From an uncultured Clostridia bacterium (GTDB lineage: Bacteria; Bacillota; Clostridia; Oscillospirales; Ruminococcaceae), in assembly GCA_944387885.1 (NCBI GenBank), contig CALXGR010000011.1, positions 1 through 57,036 on the forward strand: a stretch of DNA of 57,036 nt, given 5' to 3'. Numbering within the stretch: position 1 is the first letter of the stretch; each line of letters opens with the position of its first letter. Of the stretch, positions 41,592 through 50,716 are shown one piece after another. The notes below the pieces were generated by a model that was not told where the DNA came from, did not search any database, and saw nothing but the letters and a program-made list of their open reading frames with translations. Position numbers and translations under genes: made by a program.

Positions 41592-42513
41592 GGTATTTGT
41601 AGACGGCAGCGCCGGGACCACCGGCCTGCGGATTTTGGAGCGGCTGGCCGCCCGGGAGGACATCCAGCTTCTCACCATCTCGGAGGAGGACCGGAAGGTA
41701 TTGGAAAAACGGGCGGAGAAAATCAACTCTGCCGACCTGGCTTTCCTCTGTCTCCCGGATGCAGCCGCCAAGGAGGTAATGCCCCTGGTGGACCCGGCGG
41801 TCAAGGTGCTGGACACCTCCACCGCCCACCGGACCAATCCCCAGTGGGTGTACGGCCTGCCCGAGCTTACCGGCAAGCGGGAAGCCATCGTCCAGTCCAC
41901 CCGGGTGGCGGTCCCTGGCTGTTACGCCACCGGCTTCATCACCCTGGTGGCGCCTTTGGTGGAACTGGGGCTGCTGGCCCTCGATTATCCCCTGGTCTGC
42001 CAGGGATTGTCCGGGTACTCCGGCGCCGGGAAAAGCGGCATTGCCCAGTATCAGGACCCGGACCGGGACATGGCCTTTGAAAGCCCCCGCCCCTACGCCC
42101 TGAACCAGGGCCACAAGCACCTGCCCGAGATGGTGGCGGTGTCGGGACTGACCCGCACCCCCCTCTTCTGCCCGGTGGTGGACGATTACTACTCGGGAAT
42201 GGAAGTGACGGTCCCCCTCCATCTGGACCTGGTAGGGCATACCGGCCAGGAGCTGGCCCAGGCTCTGGCGGACTACTACGCCGGTCAGCCTCTCATCACC
42301 GTCCATCCTCTGGGGGAGACCCCCGCTTTCCTCCCTTCCAACGGGAAGGCGGACAAGGACGATTTGGAAATTTTCACCACCCTTTCCGCCGACGGAAAGC
42401 GGATGCTTCTTATCAGCCGGTTTGACAACCTGGGAAAAGGCAGCTCGGGAGCGGCCATCCAGTGCATGAATCTTATGCTGGGGACCCCGGAGACCCTGGG
42501 GCTGGACCTGTAA
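41584..42513 (+). CDS. argC: N-acetyl-gamma-glutamyl-phosphate reductase, short type
   Basis: 309 residues: the shorter ArgC type, about 35 residues below the classic form. Catalytic Cys113 is in VPGCYATGF; the NADP-binding start is VFVDGSAGTTGLRILERL. GYSGAGKSG and NQGHKHLPEM match the family. It reduces N-acetylglutamyl phosphate to the semialdehyde. It starts inside argH with its own AAGGAGG. Confidence 0.93.
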   Translation: MYKVFVDGSAGTTGLRILERLAAREDIQLLTISEEDRKVLEKRAEKINSADLAFLCLPDAAAKEVMPLVDPAVKVLDTSTAHRTNPQWVYGLPELTGKREAIVQSTRVAVPGCYATGFITLVAPLVELGLLALDYPLVCQGLSGYSGAGKSGIAQYQDPDRDMAFESPRPYALNQGHKHLPEMVAVSGLTRTPLFCPVVDDYYSGMEVTVPLHLDLVGHTGQELAQALADYYAGQPLITVHPLGETPAFLPSNGKADKDDLEIFTTLSADGKRMLLISRFDNLGKGSSGAAIQCMNLMLGTPETLGLDL

Positions 42514-42540
42514 AACACCAATCAACGGGAGAGTATTTGT

Positions 42541-43761
42541 ATGAAGGAAATTCAGGGCGGCATCTGTGCCGCAAAAGGATATAAAGCCGCCGGGGTACAC
42601 TGCGGCATTCGGAAAAACCATTTCAAGGCCGATCTGGCCCTGGTGACCAGTGAGGTCCGGGCCGCCGGAGCCGCCTGCTACACCACCAACAAGGTATACG
42701 GCGCCCCCATTGTCATTGACCGGAAACATCTTGCCGACGGATACGCCCAGGCCATTGTGGTGAACAGCGGCAACGCCAACACCTGCGCCCCCGGCGGGGA
42801 GCAGCTGGCCCTGGATGTGTGCGGACTGGTGGCCAAGGAGCTGGGGATTCCCGCCCAGGATGTGCTTCCCTCCTCCACCGGAGTTATTGGCCAGGCCATG
42901 AGTCTGGAGCCTTTCGCCGCCGGAGTCCCTCTGGCTGCCGCCCAGCTGGACCACAGCCCTGAGGCTGCCCATGCTGCCGCCACCGCCATTATGACCACCG
43001 ACACCCATGCCAAGGAATACGCCCTGGAGTTTACCCTGGGCGGGAAAACCTGCCGTCTGGGAGCCATGGCCAAGGGCAGCGGGATGATCCATCCCAACAT
43101 GGCCACCATGCTTCTGTTCATGACCACCGATGCCGCCATGGCCCCTGAGGTGCTTCAGCAGGCCCTGAGCCAGGTGGTTCCCGCCACCTTCAACCAGATC
43201 AGCGTGGACGGGGACACCTCCACCAACGACACGGTGATTCTGCTGGCCAACGGCCTGGCAGAGAACCAGCCGGTCCAGGCAGGCACCCCCGACTATGACA
43301 CCTTCGTCACCGCCCTCACCACCGTGGCGGAACATCTCTGCCGGGAGCTGGCAGGGGACGGAGAAGGGGCCACCAAGCTGCTGGAATGCCAGGTGGTGAA
43401 CGCCCCCAGTCTGGAAGTGGCACGGTCGGTGAGCCGCTCGGTCATCTGCTCCAGCCTTTTCAAGGCCGCCATGTTCGGGGCAGATGCCAACTGGGGACGC
43501 ATCCTCTGTGCCATCGGGTACACCCCCGGGGACTTTGACATCAGCAAAATCAAGGTATGGCTGTCCAGCGCCGCCGGGGAGGTTTATGTGTGCGAAAACG
43601 CCCGGCACCATGAGTACAGCGAGGAACAAGCCGCCAAGGTCCTGGCCGAGAAGGAGATCACCATTCTCATTGACATGGGCAGCGGCACCGAGACCGCCAA
43701 AGCCTGGGGCTGCGACCTAACCTATGATTATGTGAAAATCAACGGAGATTACCGGACTTGA
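42541..43761 (+). CDS. argJ: bifunctional glutamate N-acetyltransferase/ornithine acetyltransferase
   Basis: 406 residues. The self-cleavage site is the A-T pair in KGSGMIHPNMATML, which gives alpha and beta chains with an N-terminal Thr nucleophile. VVNSGNANTCAPGG and LPSSTGVIGQAM are family marks. It recycles acetyl from acetylornithine to glutamate, so no separate ArgA or ArgE is needed. Whether it can also use acetyl-CoA is not shown by sequence. Confidence 0.96.
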   Translation: MKEIQGGICAAKGYKAAGVHCGIRKNHFKADLALVTSEVRAAGAACYTTNKVYGAPIVIDRKHLADGYAQAIVVNSGNANTCAPGGEQLALDVCGLVAKELGIPAQDVLPSSTGVIGQAMSLEPFAAGVPLAAAQLDHSPEAAHAAATAIMTTDTHAKEYALEFTLGGKTCRLGAMAKGSGMIHPNMATMLLFMTTDAAMAPEVLQQALSQVVPATFNQISVDGDTSTNDTVILLANGLAENQPVQAGTPDYDTFVTALTTVAEHLCRELAGDGEGATKLLECQVVNAPSLEVARSVSRSVICSSLFKAAMFGADANWGRILCAIGYTPGDFDISKIKVWLSSAAGEVYVCENARHHEYSEEQAAKVLAEKEITILIDMGSGTETAKAWGCDLTYDYVKINGDYRT

Positions 43762-43783
43762 TTCTTTTAGAGGGGATAGAAAG

Positions 43784-44656
43784 ATGGGGATGAAAAATCA
43801 GGAGATGGCGCTGCTTTTCAGCGAGGCAACGCCCTACATTCAGAAATATCACGGCAAGACCCTGGTCATCAAATATGGCGGAAACGCCATGATCAACCAG
43901 GAGCTGAAAAACGCCGTTATGAACGACCTGGTCACCCTGACCCTTTTGGGGGTCCGGGTGGTGCTGGTCCACGGAGGCGGCCCTGCCATCAACAAAATGC
44001 TGGACAAGGTAGGGGTGGAATCCAAGTTCATCGGCGGGCTCCGGTACACCGATGCCGCCACCATGGAAATCGTGCAGCAGGTGCTGGCCGGGCAGGTGAA
44101 CAAGGACCTGGTGGCCCTGCTCCGGGGCCGTGGGGTAGGTCTTTGCGGCATGGACGGGCACATGATCATGTGCCACAAGCTGGAGGGAGAGACCGACCTG
44201 GGCTATGTGGGAGAAATCGACAAGGTAAACACCCACCTGATTGACAATCTGCTGGACGACGGGTATATTCCAGTTATAGCCACGGTGGGAATGGACGACA
44301 CCGGCACTGCCTACAACATCAACGCCGACACTGCCGCCGCCCAGATCGCCATCGCCCTGAAAGCGGAAAAGCTGGTGAGCATGACCGACATTGCCGGACT
44401 GCTGCTGGACAAGGACGACGAGTCCACCCTTATCCCCACTGTGGAGGTATCCGAAATCGAAGGGTACCAGAAGCAGGGGGTCATTTCGGGAGGAATGGTG
44501 CCCAAGATCCGGGGAATGGCAGATGCCCTTTACCAGGGGGTCAAGGAGGCCAGCATCATCGACGGCCGGGTCCTCCATTCCATCCTGTTGGAGATCTTCT
44601 CCGACCGGGGCAGCGGAACCCTGTTCTACCGCCGGGGCGCCCGTCACGGCAATTAA
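43784..44656 (+). CDS. argB: acetylglutamate kinase
   Basis: 290 residues. Signatures: LVIKYGGNAMIN, VLVHGGGPAINKML, FIGGLRYTDAATMEIV and GVISGGMVPKI. It phosphorylates N-acetylglutamate. The length with an N-terminal helix (NQEMALLFSEATPYIQKY) is that of the arginine-inhibited hexameric type, so feedback control is likely. AGGGGATAG precedes the ATG. Confidence 0.96.
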   Translation: MGMKNQEMALLFSEATPYIQKYHGKTLVIKYGGNAMINQELKNAVMNDLVTLTLLGVRVVLVHGGGPAINKMLDKVGVESKFIGGLRYTDAATMEIVQQVLAGQVNKDLVALLRGRGVGLCGMDGHMIMCHKLEGETDLGYVGEIDKVNTHLIDNLLDDGYIPVIATVGMDDTGTAYNINADTAAAQIAIALKAEKLVSMTDIAGLLLDKDDESTLIPTVEVSEIEGYQKQGVISGGMVPKIRGMADALYQGVKEASIIDGRVLHSILLEIFSDRGSGTLFYRRGARHGN

Positions 44657-44671
44657 GGAGGTTTGGTTCCT

Positions 44672-45874
44672 ATGAACGGAGAAAAAGTAATCAAGCGGGA
44701 TGACAAGTATGTGGCCCACACCTACGGGCGGAGCCCTCTGGTGCTGGAAAAAGGCCGGGGAATGATTGCCCTGGACACCCAGGGCAAGGAATACCTGGAC
44801 TTTACCAGCGGCATTGGGGTAACCAGCCTGGGATACTGCCATCCCGACTGGGTGGCTGCCGTGGAAAAGCAGCTGGAGACCCTGCCCCACACCAGCAACC
44901 TGTATTACACCGCCCCCTGCGGCAAGCTGGCCAAGCGGCTGTGCAAAATTACCGGGATGGACAAGGTCTTTTTCGGAAACTCAGGGGCCGAGGCCAACGA
45001 GGGAGCCATCAAGGCCGCCCGGAAATACAGCGTGGACAAATACGGTCCCGGCCGTTCCACCATCATCACCCTGGAAAACAGCTTCCATGGCCGGACCCTG
45101 GCCACCCTTACCGCCACCGGCCAGGAGGTATTCCATCAGGACTTCGGCCCCTTCAACCAGGGGTTCCGGTATGTTCCCGCCGGCGACTTTGCCGCCCTGA
45201 AAGAGGCTATGGACGAGACGGTCTGCGCCGCCATGTTCGAGTGTGTTCAGGGAGAAGGCGGCGTTATGGCCCTGGACCCCGCCTTTGTCCACAACATGGT
45301 CAATTACTGCCGCCAGCAGGATGTGCTGCTCATTGCGGACGAGGTCCAGACCGGCGCCGGGCGGACCGGCACCTTCCTGGCCTGCGAGCATTACGGCTTC
45401 ACCCCCGACATTGCCACCCTGGCCAAGGGCCTGGGGGGCGGACTGCCCATCGGGGCGGTGCTGATGACCGAGAGCGTGGCCCAGCACATGGGTCCCGGCA
45501 GTCATGGCAGCACTTTCGGCGGGAACCCGGTGGTCTGTGCCGGAGCCCTGGCCGTACTGGACAAGCTGGAAGACCATGAATTTATGCTGAATGTAGCCGA
45601 CCGGGCCGCCCAGCTTCGGGCGGGGCTGGCCCAGCTGCCCCATGTGACCCAGGTCTCGGGGCTGGGACTGATGGTGGGAATCCAGCTGGAGGATGGCATC
45701 TCTGCCACAGAGGTCCGGGCCGCCTGCCAGGAGCAGGGGCTGCTGGTCCTCACCGCCAAGACCCGGCTGCGGATGCTGCCGCCCCTGATCCTCACCCGCC
45801 TGGATGTGGAGCGGGCTCTGGAGATTCTGGGGAATGTAATGACCAACTGGAAAAAGGAGGAGACTGAGGGATGA
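44672..45874 (+). CDS. argD: acetylornithine aminotransferase
   Basis: 400 residues from ATG 44672, with AAGGAGG 10 bases before it. Class III PLP enzyme: FGNSGAEANEGAIKAARKY, ADEVQTGAGRTG and TLAKGLGGGLPIGA with the PLP-binding Lys. It converts N-acetylglutamate semialdehyde to acetylornithine; it may also act in lysine synthesis. Its last codons overlap argF by four bases. Confidence 0.95.
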   Translation: MNGEKVIKRDDKYVAHTYGRSPLVLEKGRGMIALDTQGKEYLDFTSGIGVTSLGYCHPDWVAAVEKQLETLPHTSNLYYTAPCGKLAKRLCKITGMDKVFFGNSGAEANEGAIKAARKYSVDKYGPGRSTIITLENSFHGRTLATLTATGQEVFHQDFGPFNQGFRYVPAGDFAALKEAMDETVCAAMFECVQGEGGVMALDPAFVHNMVNYCRQQDVLLIADEVQTGAGRTGTFLACEHYGFTPDIATLAKGLGGGLPIGAVLMTESVAQHMGPGSHGSTFGGNPVVCAGALAVLDKLEDHEFMLNVADRAAQLRAGLAQLPHVTQVSGLGLMVGIQLEDGISATEVRAACQEQGLLVLTAKTRLRMLPPLILTRLDVERALEILGNVMTNWKKEETEG

Positions 45875-46785
45875 AACATCTTTTGAAAATGAGCGACCTG
45901 ACCCGGGAGGAGCTGTTCCATATCCTGGACGTGGCCGATGAGCTGAAAGCGGACAACAAGGCCGGCCGGAAGCATCATTATCTGGAAGGGAAAACCATTG
46001 CCCTGATTTTTGCCAAGGCTTCCACCCGTACCCGCACCAGCTTTGAGGTGGGGGCTTACCAGCTGGGCGGTCTGGGCACCTATCTCAACGCCACCACCGA
46101 AATGCAGATCGGACGGGGCGAGCCCATCCAGGACACTGCCCGGGTGCTGGGCCGGTACTATGACGGCATTATGATCCGCACCTTCAAGCAGAGCGATGTG
46201 GAGGCCCTGGCCCAGTGGAGCGGCATCCCGGTCATCAACGGCCTCACCGATTACTGCCACCCCTGCCAGGTGCTGGCTGACCTGCAGACCATCCGGGAGC
46301 GCCGGGGCAGCTTTGAAGGGCTGAAAATGTGCTTTATCGGGGACGGCAACAACATGGCCAACAGCCTCATTGTAGGCGGCCTGCTGGCCGGAATGTCGGT
46401 CACTGCCGTCTGCCCCAACAACTACCTGCCCGCCGCCGATGTGCTGGAATACGCCAAGGCATATCCCGAGAAATTCACCCTCTGCCAGGACCCCAAGGAG
46501 GGGGCCAAGGGTGCGGACATTCTGGTCACCGATGTATGGACCAGCATGGGTCAGGAGGAAGAGACCCAGCTGCGGAAGAAGGCTTTCCAGGGCTACCAGA
46601 TCAACGGGGAGCTGCTGAGCCTGGCCAATCCCGGCTGCATGGTCCTCCACTGTCTGCCCGCTCACCGGGGAGAGGAAATCACCGCCGATGTATTCGAGGC
46701 TCACGCCGACGAGATTTTCGACGAGGCCGAAAACCGGCTCCACGCCCAGAAGGCCGTCATGGCCATCCTCATGGGCGGAAAATAA
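45871..46785 (+). CDS. argF: ornithine carbamoyltransferase
   Basis: 304 residues. Carbamoyl phosphate loop STRTRTSFEVGAYQLGG, DYCHPCQVLADL for ornithine, and HCLPAHRGEEIT with the catalytic Cys. It makes citrulline. It is the last gene of the seven-gene arg unit and starts inside the argD stop (ATGA). carAB is not in the window. Confidence 0.96.
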   Translation: MKHLLKMSDLTREELFHILDVADELKADNKAGRKHHYLEGKTIALIFAKASTRTRTSFEVGAYQLGGLGTYLNATTEMQIGRGEPIQDTARVLGRYYDGIMIRTFKQSDVEALAQWSGIPVINGLTDYCHPCQVLADLQTIRERRGSFEGLKMCFIGDGNNMANSLIVGGLLAGMSVTAVCPNNYLPAADVLEYAKAYPEKFTLCQDPKEGAKGADILVTDVWTSMGQEEETQLRKKAFQGYQINGELLSLANPGCMVLHCLPAHRGEEITADVFEAHADEIFDEAENRLHAQKAVMAILMGGK

Positions 46786-46797
46786 TTTTTCCACAAA

Positions 46798-46840
46798 AAA
46801 GGACGCCCCCTGTGCAAAAAGGGTGCGTCCTTTCTTTTTT
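46798..46840. terminator. terminator of the arginine operon
   Basis: AAAGGACGCCCC pairs with GGGTGCGTCCTTT (one bulge), then CTTTTTT. It also faces the converging TVP38 gene. Confidence 0.8.
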
Positions 46841-46843
46841 ATA

Positions 46844-47518
46844 TCACATTCTCCGGCGGCGTTTCCGGTACCAGTTCCAGAAAATCATTCCGGCCAGGTA
46901 GAAGACCACCAGTCCTCCCGCTGCCCAAAGGGCCAGGTGGTACTGCTGGCTTTCCAGAGCCGAGCCGCCCACCACCGACAGGATGATGGCGGGGAGCCGT
47001 CCCGCCCCGCAGATGAGGATCCAGTGGCTTAACTTGATGTCGGACAGTCCCACCAGGTAGCTTATCACATCCTTGGGGGTGCCGGGAATGAGGAAAATAA
47101 GGAAGAGAAAACTCTCCTTCTTTTCGTCCGCCCGGAGCAGGGAGAAGGAATCTATCTTTTCCCCGTCCACAAACAGTTCCACAAAGCCCCGGCCAAACCG
47201 GCGGACCAGAAGAAATACAAGAGTGCTGGCCAGGGTGGTGCCGATGCTGCAGAGGATGGTGCCCCACACCATTCCGTAGGCGTATCCGGCGCCCACCTCA
47301 AAGGGACCGCCAGGAATGACTGCCAGGAACACCTGGACCACCACCATCCCCACAAAGAGGACGGCGCCCCAGACTCCCTTATCGGCCACCCATTGCCGGA
47401 ACATCTGGGGCTCATCCATAAAAGCCACCAGGGGCCTGCCCACCAGCCAGCAGATTCCCAGCAGCACCGGAATTCCTGCCAGAAAGAGAAGGCGTTTTAT
47501 CTTTTTTTGTCGTTCCAT
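46844..47518 (-). CDS. TVP38/TMEM64-family (DedA-like) membrane protein
   Basis: 224 residues with about six membrane segments. The VTT-domain marks are FEVGAGYAYGMVWGTILCSIG and FLIPGTPKDVISYLVGLSDI, with the G-x-P loop. Members are linked to lipid flipping and membrane homeostasis. It is third in an operon after a membrane protein and a PfkB kinase gene. Confidence 0.88.
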   Translation of the reverse strand: MERQKKIKRLLFLAGIPVLLGICWLVGRPLVAFMDEPQMFRQWVADKGVWGAVLFVGMVVVQVFLAVIPGGPFEVGAGYAYGMVWGTILCSIGTTLASTLVFLLVRRFGRGFVELFVDGEKIDSFSLLRADEKKESFLFLIFLIPGTPKDVISYLVGLSDIKLSHWILICGAGRLPAIILSVVGGSALESQQYHLALWAAGGLVVFYLAGMIFWNWYRKRRRRM

Positions 47519-47571
47519 ATTGCTTTTACTCCTCCCCTTTCCTCAGGATGACCCGGGAGGGCGGGGGATAT

Positions 47572-48504
47572 TCAGTCGGTCACCGGCATATCCAGCCCAA
47601 ACTCACTGGGCAGGAACCGAGGACATACATTCTCTGCGGTACAAATCACCGAGGCAGCCAGACGGGCGCCCATCTCGCAGCTTTCCGCCAGGGTCTTGCC
47701 GTAGGTCAGGCCGATGGCCACCCCGCTGAAAAAGCTGTCCCCGGCCCCGGTGGTGTCCAGCACATCCACATTCTTGGCAGGACAGTAACCGCTGGTCCCG
47801 TCCATCTGGGCGTAGACGGCCCCCTTATCCCCCATGGTCACCACCATCCGGGGAATCTGGGCCCCCACCACATTCCGGGCCAATTCCCGTTCCATGGCCT
47901 GGGGTTCCAGCTCGCTGTAATCCTCCCCGAAAAGGAGCCCTGCTTCCTGCTGGTTGCAGACAAAGCAGCTGGTCCGTTTCAGGAAATCCCGTCGCTCCAT
48001 GGCAATGCTCATATTGCTGACCACAGCGTACACGTCCTTGTGGTATTTCTGGGCGTACTTGAACACCTGGCTCACCAGTTCGGATTCCATGTCGATTTCC
48101 AGGCAGATGCTGTCGCAGTCCCGGAAAATCTCGTCCCCCTTCTCCTCCAGCAGTCCTGCCAGGGGGGTCAGGTCGGGGCGTTTGCTGATGGCGGCGGTCA
48201 CATCCCCGTTGTTGTCAAAGATGGCCAGCCAGGTCCCCATTCCCTGGGGAGTGCGGAGGATATAGTCGGTGTTCACCTTATGGCGGCGGAGTTTTTTGAT
48301 TACATCCTCCCCCATGCCGGTGTCGTCCACAATGCTTACAAAGGTGGGGCGAAGCTCCACATTGGCAATGTCCTCCGCCACATTCCGGCTGACACCTCCG
48401 TGGACCTGCTCCACCCGGCCTGCATTTCTTCCCCCGGGAATATATACGGAAAGGGGATGTCCCTTGATATCTACAAAAACGGCGCCCAGTACTACGATTC
48501 CCAT
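47572..48504 (-). CDS. PfkB-family carbohydrate/nucleoside kinase
   Basis: 310 residues of the ribokinase fold: an N-terminal GGVSRNVAEDIANVE region and the ATP/anion-hole motif LDTTGAGDSFFSGVAIG near the C-terminus. GMGTWLAIFDNNGDVTAAIS is close to pseudouridine kinase or adenosine-type members. The substrate is not certain. It is cotranscribed with a membrane protein gene 24 bases upstream and the TVP38 gene downstream. Confidence 0.85.
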   Translation of the reverse strand: MGIVVLGAVFVDIKGHPLSVYIPGGRNAGRVEQVHGGVSRNVAEDIANVELRPTFVSIVDDTGMGEDVIKKLRRHKVNTDYILRTPQGMGTWLAIFDNNGDVTAAISKRPDLTPLAGLLEEKGDEIFRDCDSICLEIDMESELVSQVFKYAQKYHKDVYAVVSNMSIAMERRDFLKRTSCFVCNQQEAGLLFGEDYSELEPQAMERELARNVVGAQIPRMVVTMGDKGAVYAQMDGTSGYCPAKNVDVLDTTGAGDSFFSGVAIGLTYGKTLAESCEMGARLAASVICTAENVCPRFLPSEFGLDMPVTD

Positions 48505-48528
48505 AGATTCACGTCCTTTTCTTTTTCA

Positions 48529-49275
48529 TTATCCTTCCCGGATGGAGAAGGCGCAGCCCAGGCCCAAAAGCCCTACCAGACCCAGGCAGAACAGTTCCAG
48601 CAGCCCCGTCATGGTGCCGCCCCCCGAAAGGAAGGTCCAGACTCCCTGGGGGAAGATGATGCAGCTGTCCAGGAAGAAGGCCCACATTCCCGCCGTATAA
48701 CAACCGGCCAGTCCCGGTTCTCCCGGCAGATGAACCAGCCGGAGCAGCTTGACCAGGAACCAGAGGGCGGCCAGGTAGGCCAGAGCCTCCCACACCACCC
48801 CGATCCGGTGGAGGTTGGCGGCGTAGGTCAGTCCATGGAGGAAGCTTTTATAAAGGAAGTATAAGGTCCCGGCGATTCCCAGGGGGACCGGGATAAGAGC
48901 CCGGTAGCTGAGTCCCAGCCAGTATACTCCCAGAAGGGCCAGCCAGATTCCCGCCAGGCCGGGCAGGACCCAGTCCAGCACCTTGTTGGTGTTGAGATAC
49001 TGGGCCGCAGTCATGCAGAGCCCCGCCCCTGCTCCAAAGCTGAGGAGGGCACAGCCAAGCCGGGGCCGGGGCTGGGGCAGGCTGCGGGGTCGGGCCGCCT
49101 GGCCCATCACCCACAGAAGGAAGAGCACTGCTCCCAACACCAGATACCGCACCCAGTAGGGTCCCTGGGTGGGGAACCCGGAGGGGTATTCGGTAAAGTT
49201 ATTCAAATCCAGCCAGCGGGCCAGGCCTGCCCCTACGCAGGCCAACGCCCCAAGGAATGTATAGATAGGTTTCAT
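48529..49275 (-). CDS. multi-pass membrane protein of unknown function
   Basis: 248 residues from ATG 49275, where TGCGGAGGA gives the ribosome binding site. About seven membrane segments. No family recognised. The gene is first in the operon with the PfkB kinase and TVP38 genes. Loops are short; no catalytic motif is seen. Confidence 0.75.
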   Translation of the reverse strand: MKPIYTFLGALACVGAGLARWLDLNNFTEYPSGFPTQGPYWVRYLVLGAVLFLLWVMGQAARPRSLPQPRPRLGCALLSFGAGAGLCMTAAQYLNTNKVLDWVLPGLAGIWLALLGVYWLGLSYRALIPVPLGIAGTLYFLYKSFLHGLTYAANLHRIGVVWEALAYLAALWFLVKLLRLVHLPGEPGLAGCYTAGMWAFFLDSCIIFPQGVWTFLSGGGTMTGLLELFCLGLVGLLGLGCAFSIREG

Positions 49276-49418
49276 GGATTCCTCCGCATATCCTCCCGGG
49301 CCGGGGCATAAAATGGAATGGACAATCCCTCCGGAAAGATGATTTTCCACAGAGCCGGGCTCTGGGGGCTGTCCCTCCCGGACCCCTCTCAGGGTCGGAA
49401 AAAAGGACATAAATAAAA

Positions 49419-49432
49419 ATGGTATATACCAT
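49419..49432. promoter_or_regulatory. 14-bp palindrome between the divergent membrane protein and spoIID-like genes
   Basis: ATGGTATATACCAT is perfectly self-complementary, 45 bases before the spoIID-like start. It is a candidate operator or overlaps a sporulation promoter. Confidence 0.4.
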
Positions 49433-49476
49433 AATACCCAGTTTCAGCCGGGATTTCAAGTATCAAGGAGGAACCT

Positions 49477-50511
49477 ATGAAGCGTATTTTTTTGGGAGGG
49501 CTCCTTCTGGCAGCCCTCAGCGGAGCCCTTCCCCTGGTCTGTTTTCTGCTCCCCCGGACCCCTCAGTCCGCTGTTCAGGAGGCTCCTCCCTCCCAGGACA
49601 TCCAGGCCACTGCCGTTCCTCAGCCCACCCAGGAGCCTGCGTCTCCCTCCACCGATTATCTGGAGCCCCTTCTCATCTGGGACGGGGATGCCCAGGTAGT
49701 CCGGACGGTGGAGGTGCTGGATTATCTTATTGGAGCCGCCGCCAGCGAAATGCCTGCGGACTGGCCCGCCCAGGCCATCCAGGCCCAGATGGTGGCCAGC
49801 CACAGTTGGGCCCTTTACTGCCGGGACCACCGGGACGGGAGCAACGGAGGGGCCTATTTCACCGCCTCCCCCCAGCGGCGGGAAGGATACATGACCCCCG
49901 AGGTCATGCAGGCCTACTGGGGGGATGCCTATAAGGAGAACTACAACTATTTCTCCCAGCTGGCCCAGGAGGTGCTGGACTGGGTGGTTACTTATGAGGG
50001 GGCCCCCGCAGGGACCTTCTACCATGCCATCAGCACCGGAGCCACCACCGACAGCGGCCAGGTGTGGAGTGTCAGCCTGCCCTATCTCTGCGGGGTGGAC
50101 AGCCCCTGGGACACCTCTGCCCCGGATTTTCAGGTGGAGGTCTCCCTGGGAGCCCAGCGGGTATCGGACAGTCTTTCCAGCAGTTTCGGCATCTGGCCGG
50201 AGGGGGAACCCTCCCAATGGCTGGGGGAACAGACCTTTGACGAAGCCGGGTACTGCACCTCCATCCAGGTGGAGGGGCAGACCCTCTCGGGAATCAGCTT
50301 CCGCACCGCCCTGGGGCTGCGGAGCACTGCCTTCTCCTATACCTACGACCCCAGCTGCGGGGAATTCACCTTCACCACCAAGGGGTACGGCCACGGGGTG
50401 GGAATGAGCCAGTGGGGCGCCAAAGCCATGGCCCTGGAGGGAAGCTCCTGGCAGGAGATCCTGGCCCATTATTTCCCCGGCACCCAGCTGACCCAGGCTC
50501 AGGGAGAGTGA
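49477..50511 (+). CDS. SpoIID/LytB-domain protein
   Basis: 344 residues. Signal/anchor segment at about 4-25, then a Pro/Gln/Thr linker to residue 60. The SpoIID domain follows: YLIGAAASEMPADWPAQAIQAQMVASHSW with the catalytic-type Glu, TFYHAISTGATTDSGQVW, YLCGVDSPWD and the end motif GYGHGVGMSQWGAKAMA. SpoIID cuts glycan strands lacking stem peptides during forespore engulfment. It suggests the organism sporulates or descends from spore-formers. Other spore genes are not adjacent, so a vegetative lytic transglycosylase role is possible. Confidence 0.9.
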   Translation: MKRIFLGGLLLAALSGALPLVCFLLPRTPQSAVQEAPPSQDIQATAVPQPTQEPASPSTDYLEPLLIWDGDAQVVRTVEVLDYLIGAAASEMPADWPAQAIQAQMVASHSWALYCRDHRDGSNGGAYFTASPQRREGYMTPEVMQAYWGDAYKENYNYFSQLAQEVLDWVVTYEGAPAGTFYHAISTGATTDSGQVWSVSLPYLCGVDSPWDTSAPDFQVEVSLGAQRVSDSLSSSFGIWPEGEPSQWLGEQTFDEAGYCTSIQVEGQTLSGISFRTALGLRSTAFSYTYDPSCGEFTFTTKGYGHGVGMSQWGAKAMALEGSSWQEILAHYFPGTQLTQAQGE

Positions 50512-50625
50512 TTTTTCCCGGAATATCAAAGAAAGAACAGCCTTCCCTTCCCGGGCTCTCCCGGCCAGCGCAAATGGGGCCTTGAACCGCCTTGATTCTT
50601 AATATAAGTATCTTCCTCAATCATA

Positions 50626-50654
50626 TTGACACCGCTCCCCTTTTGACCTATTCT
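50626..50654 (+). promoter_or_regulatory. promoter of the glycerol dehydrogenase gene
   Basis: TTGACA, 17 bases, TATTCT; leader about 55 bases. Confidence 0.65.
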
Positions 50655-50716
50655 ACTCTTAGTTCCAGCCGCATTAAGGGCCGGACAATTTCAGAAAGAA
50701 AGTGAAGTAGAAAAAC

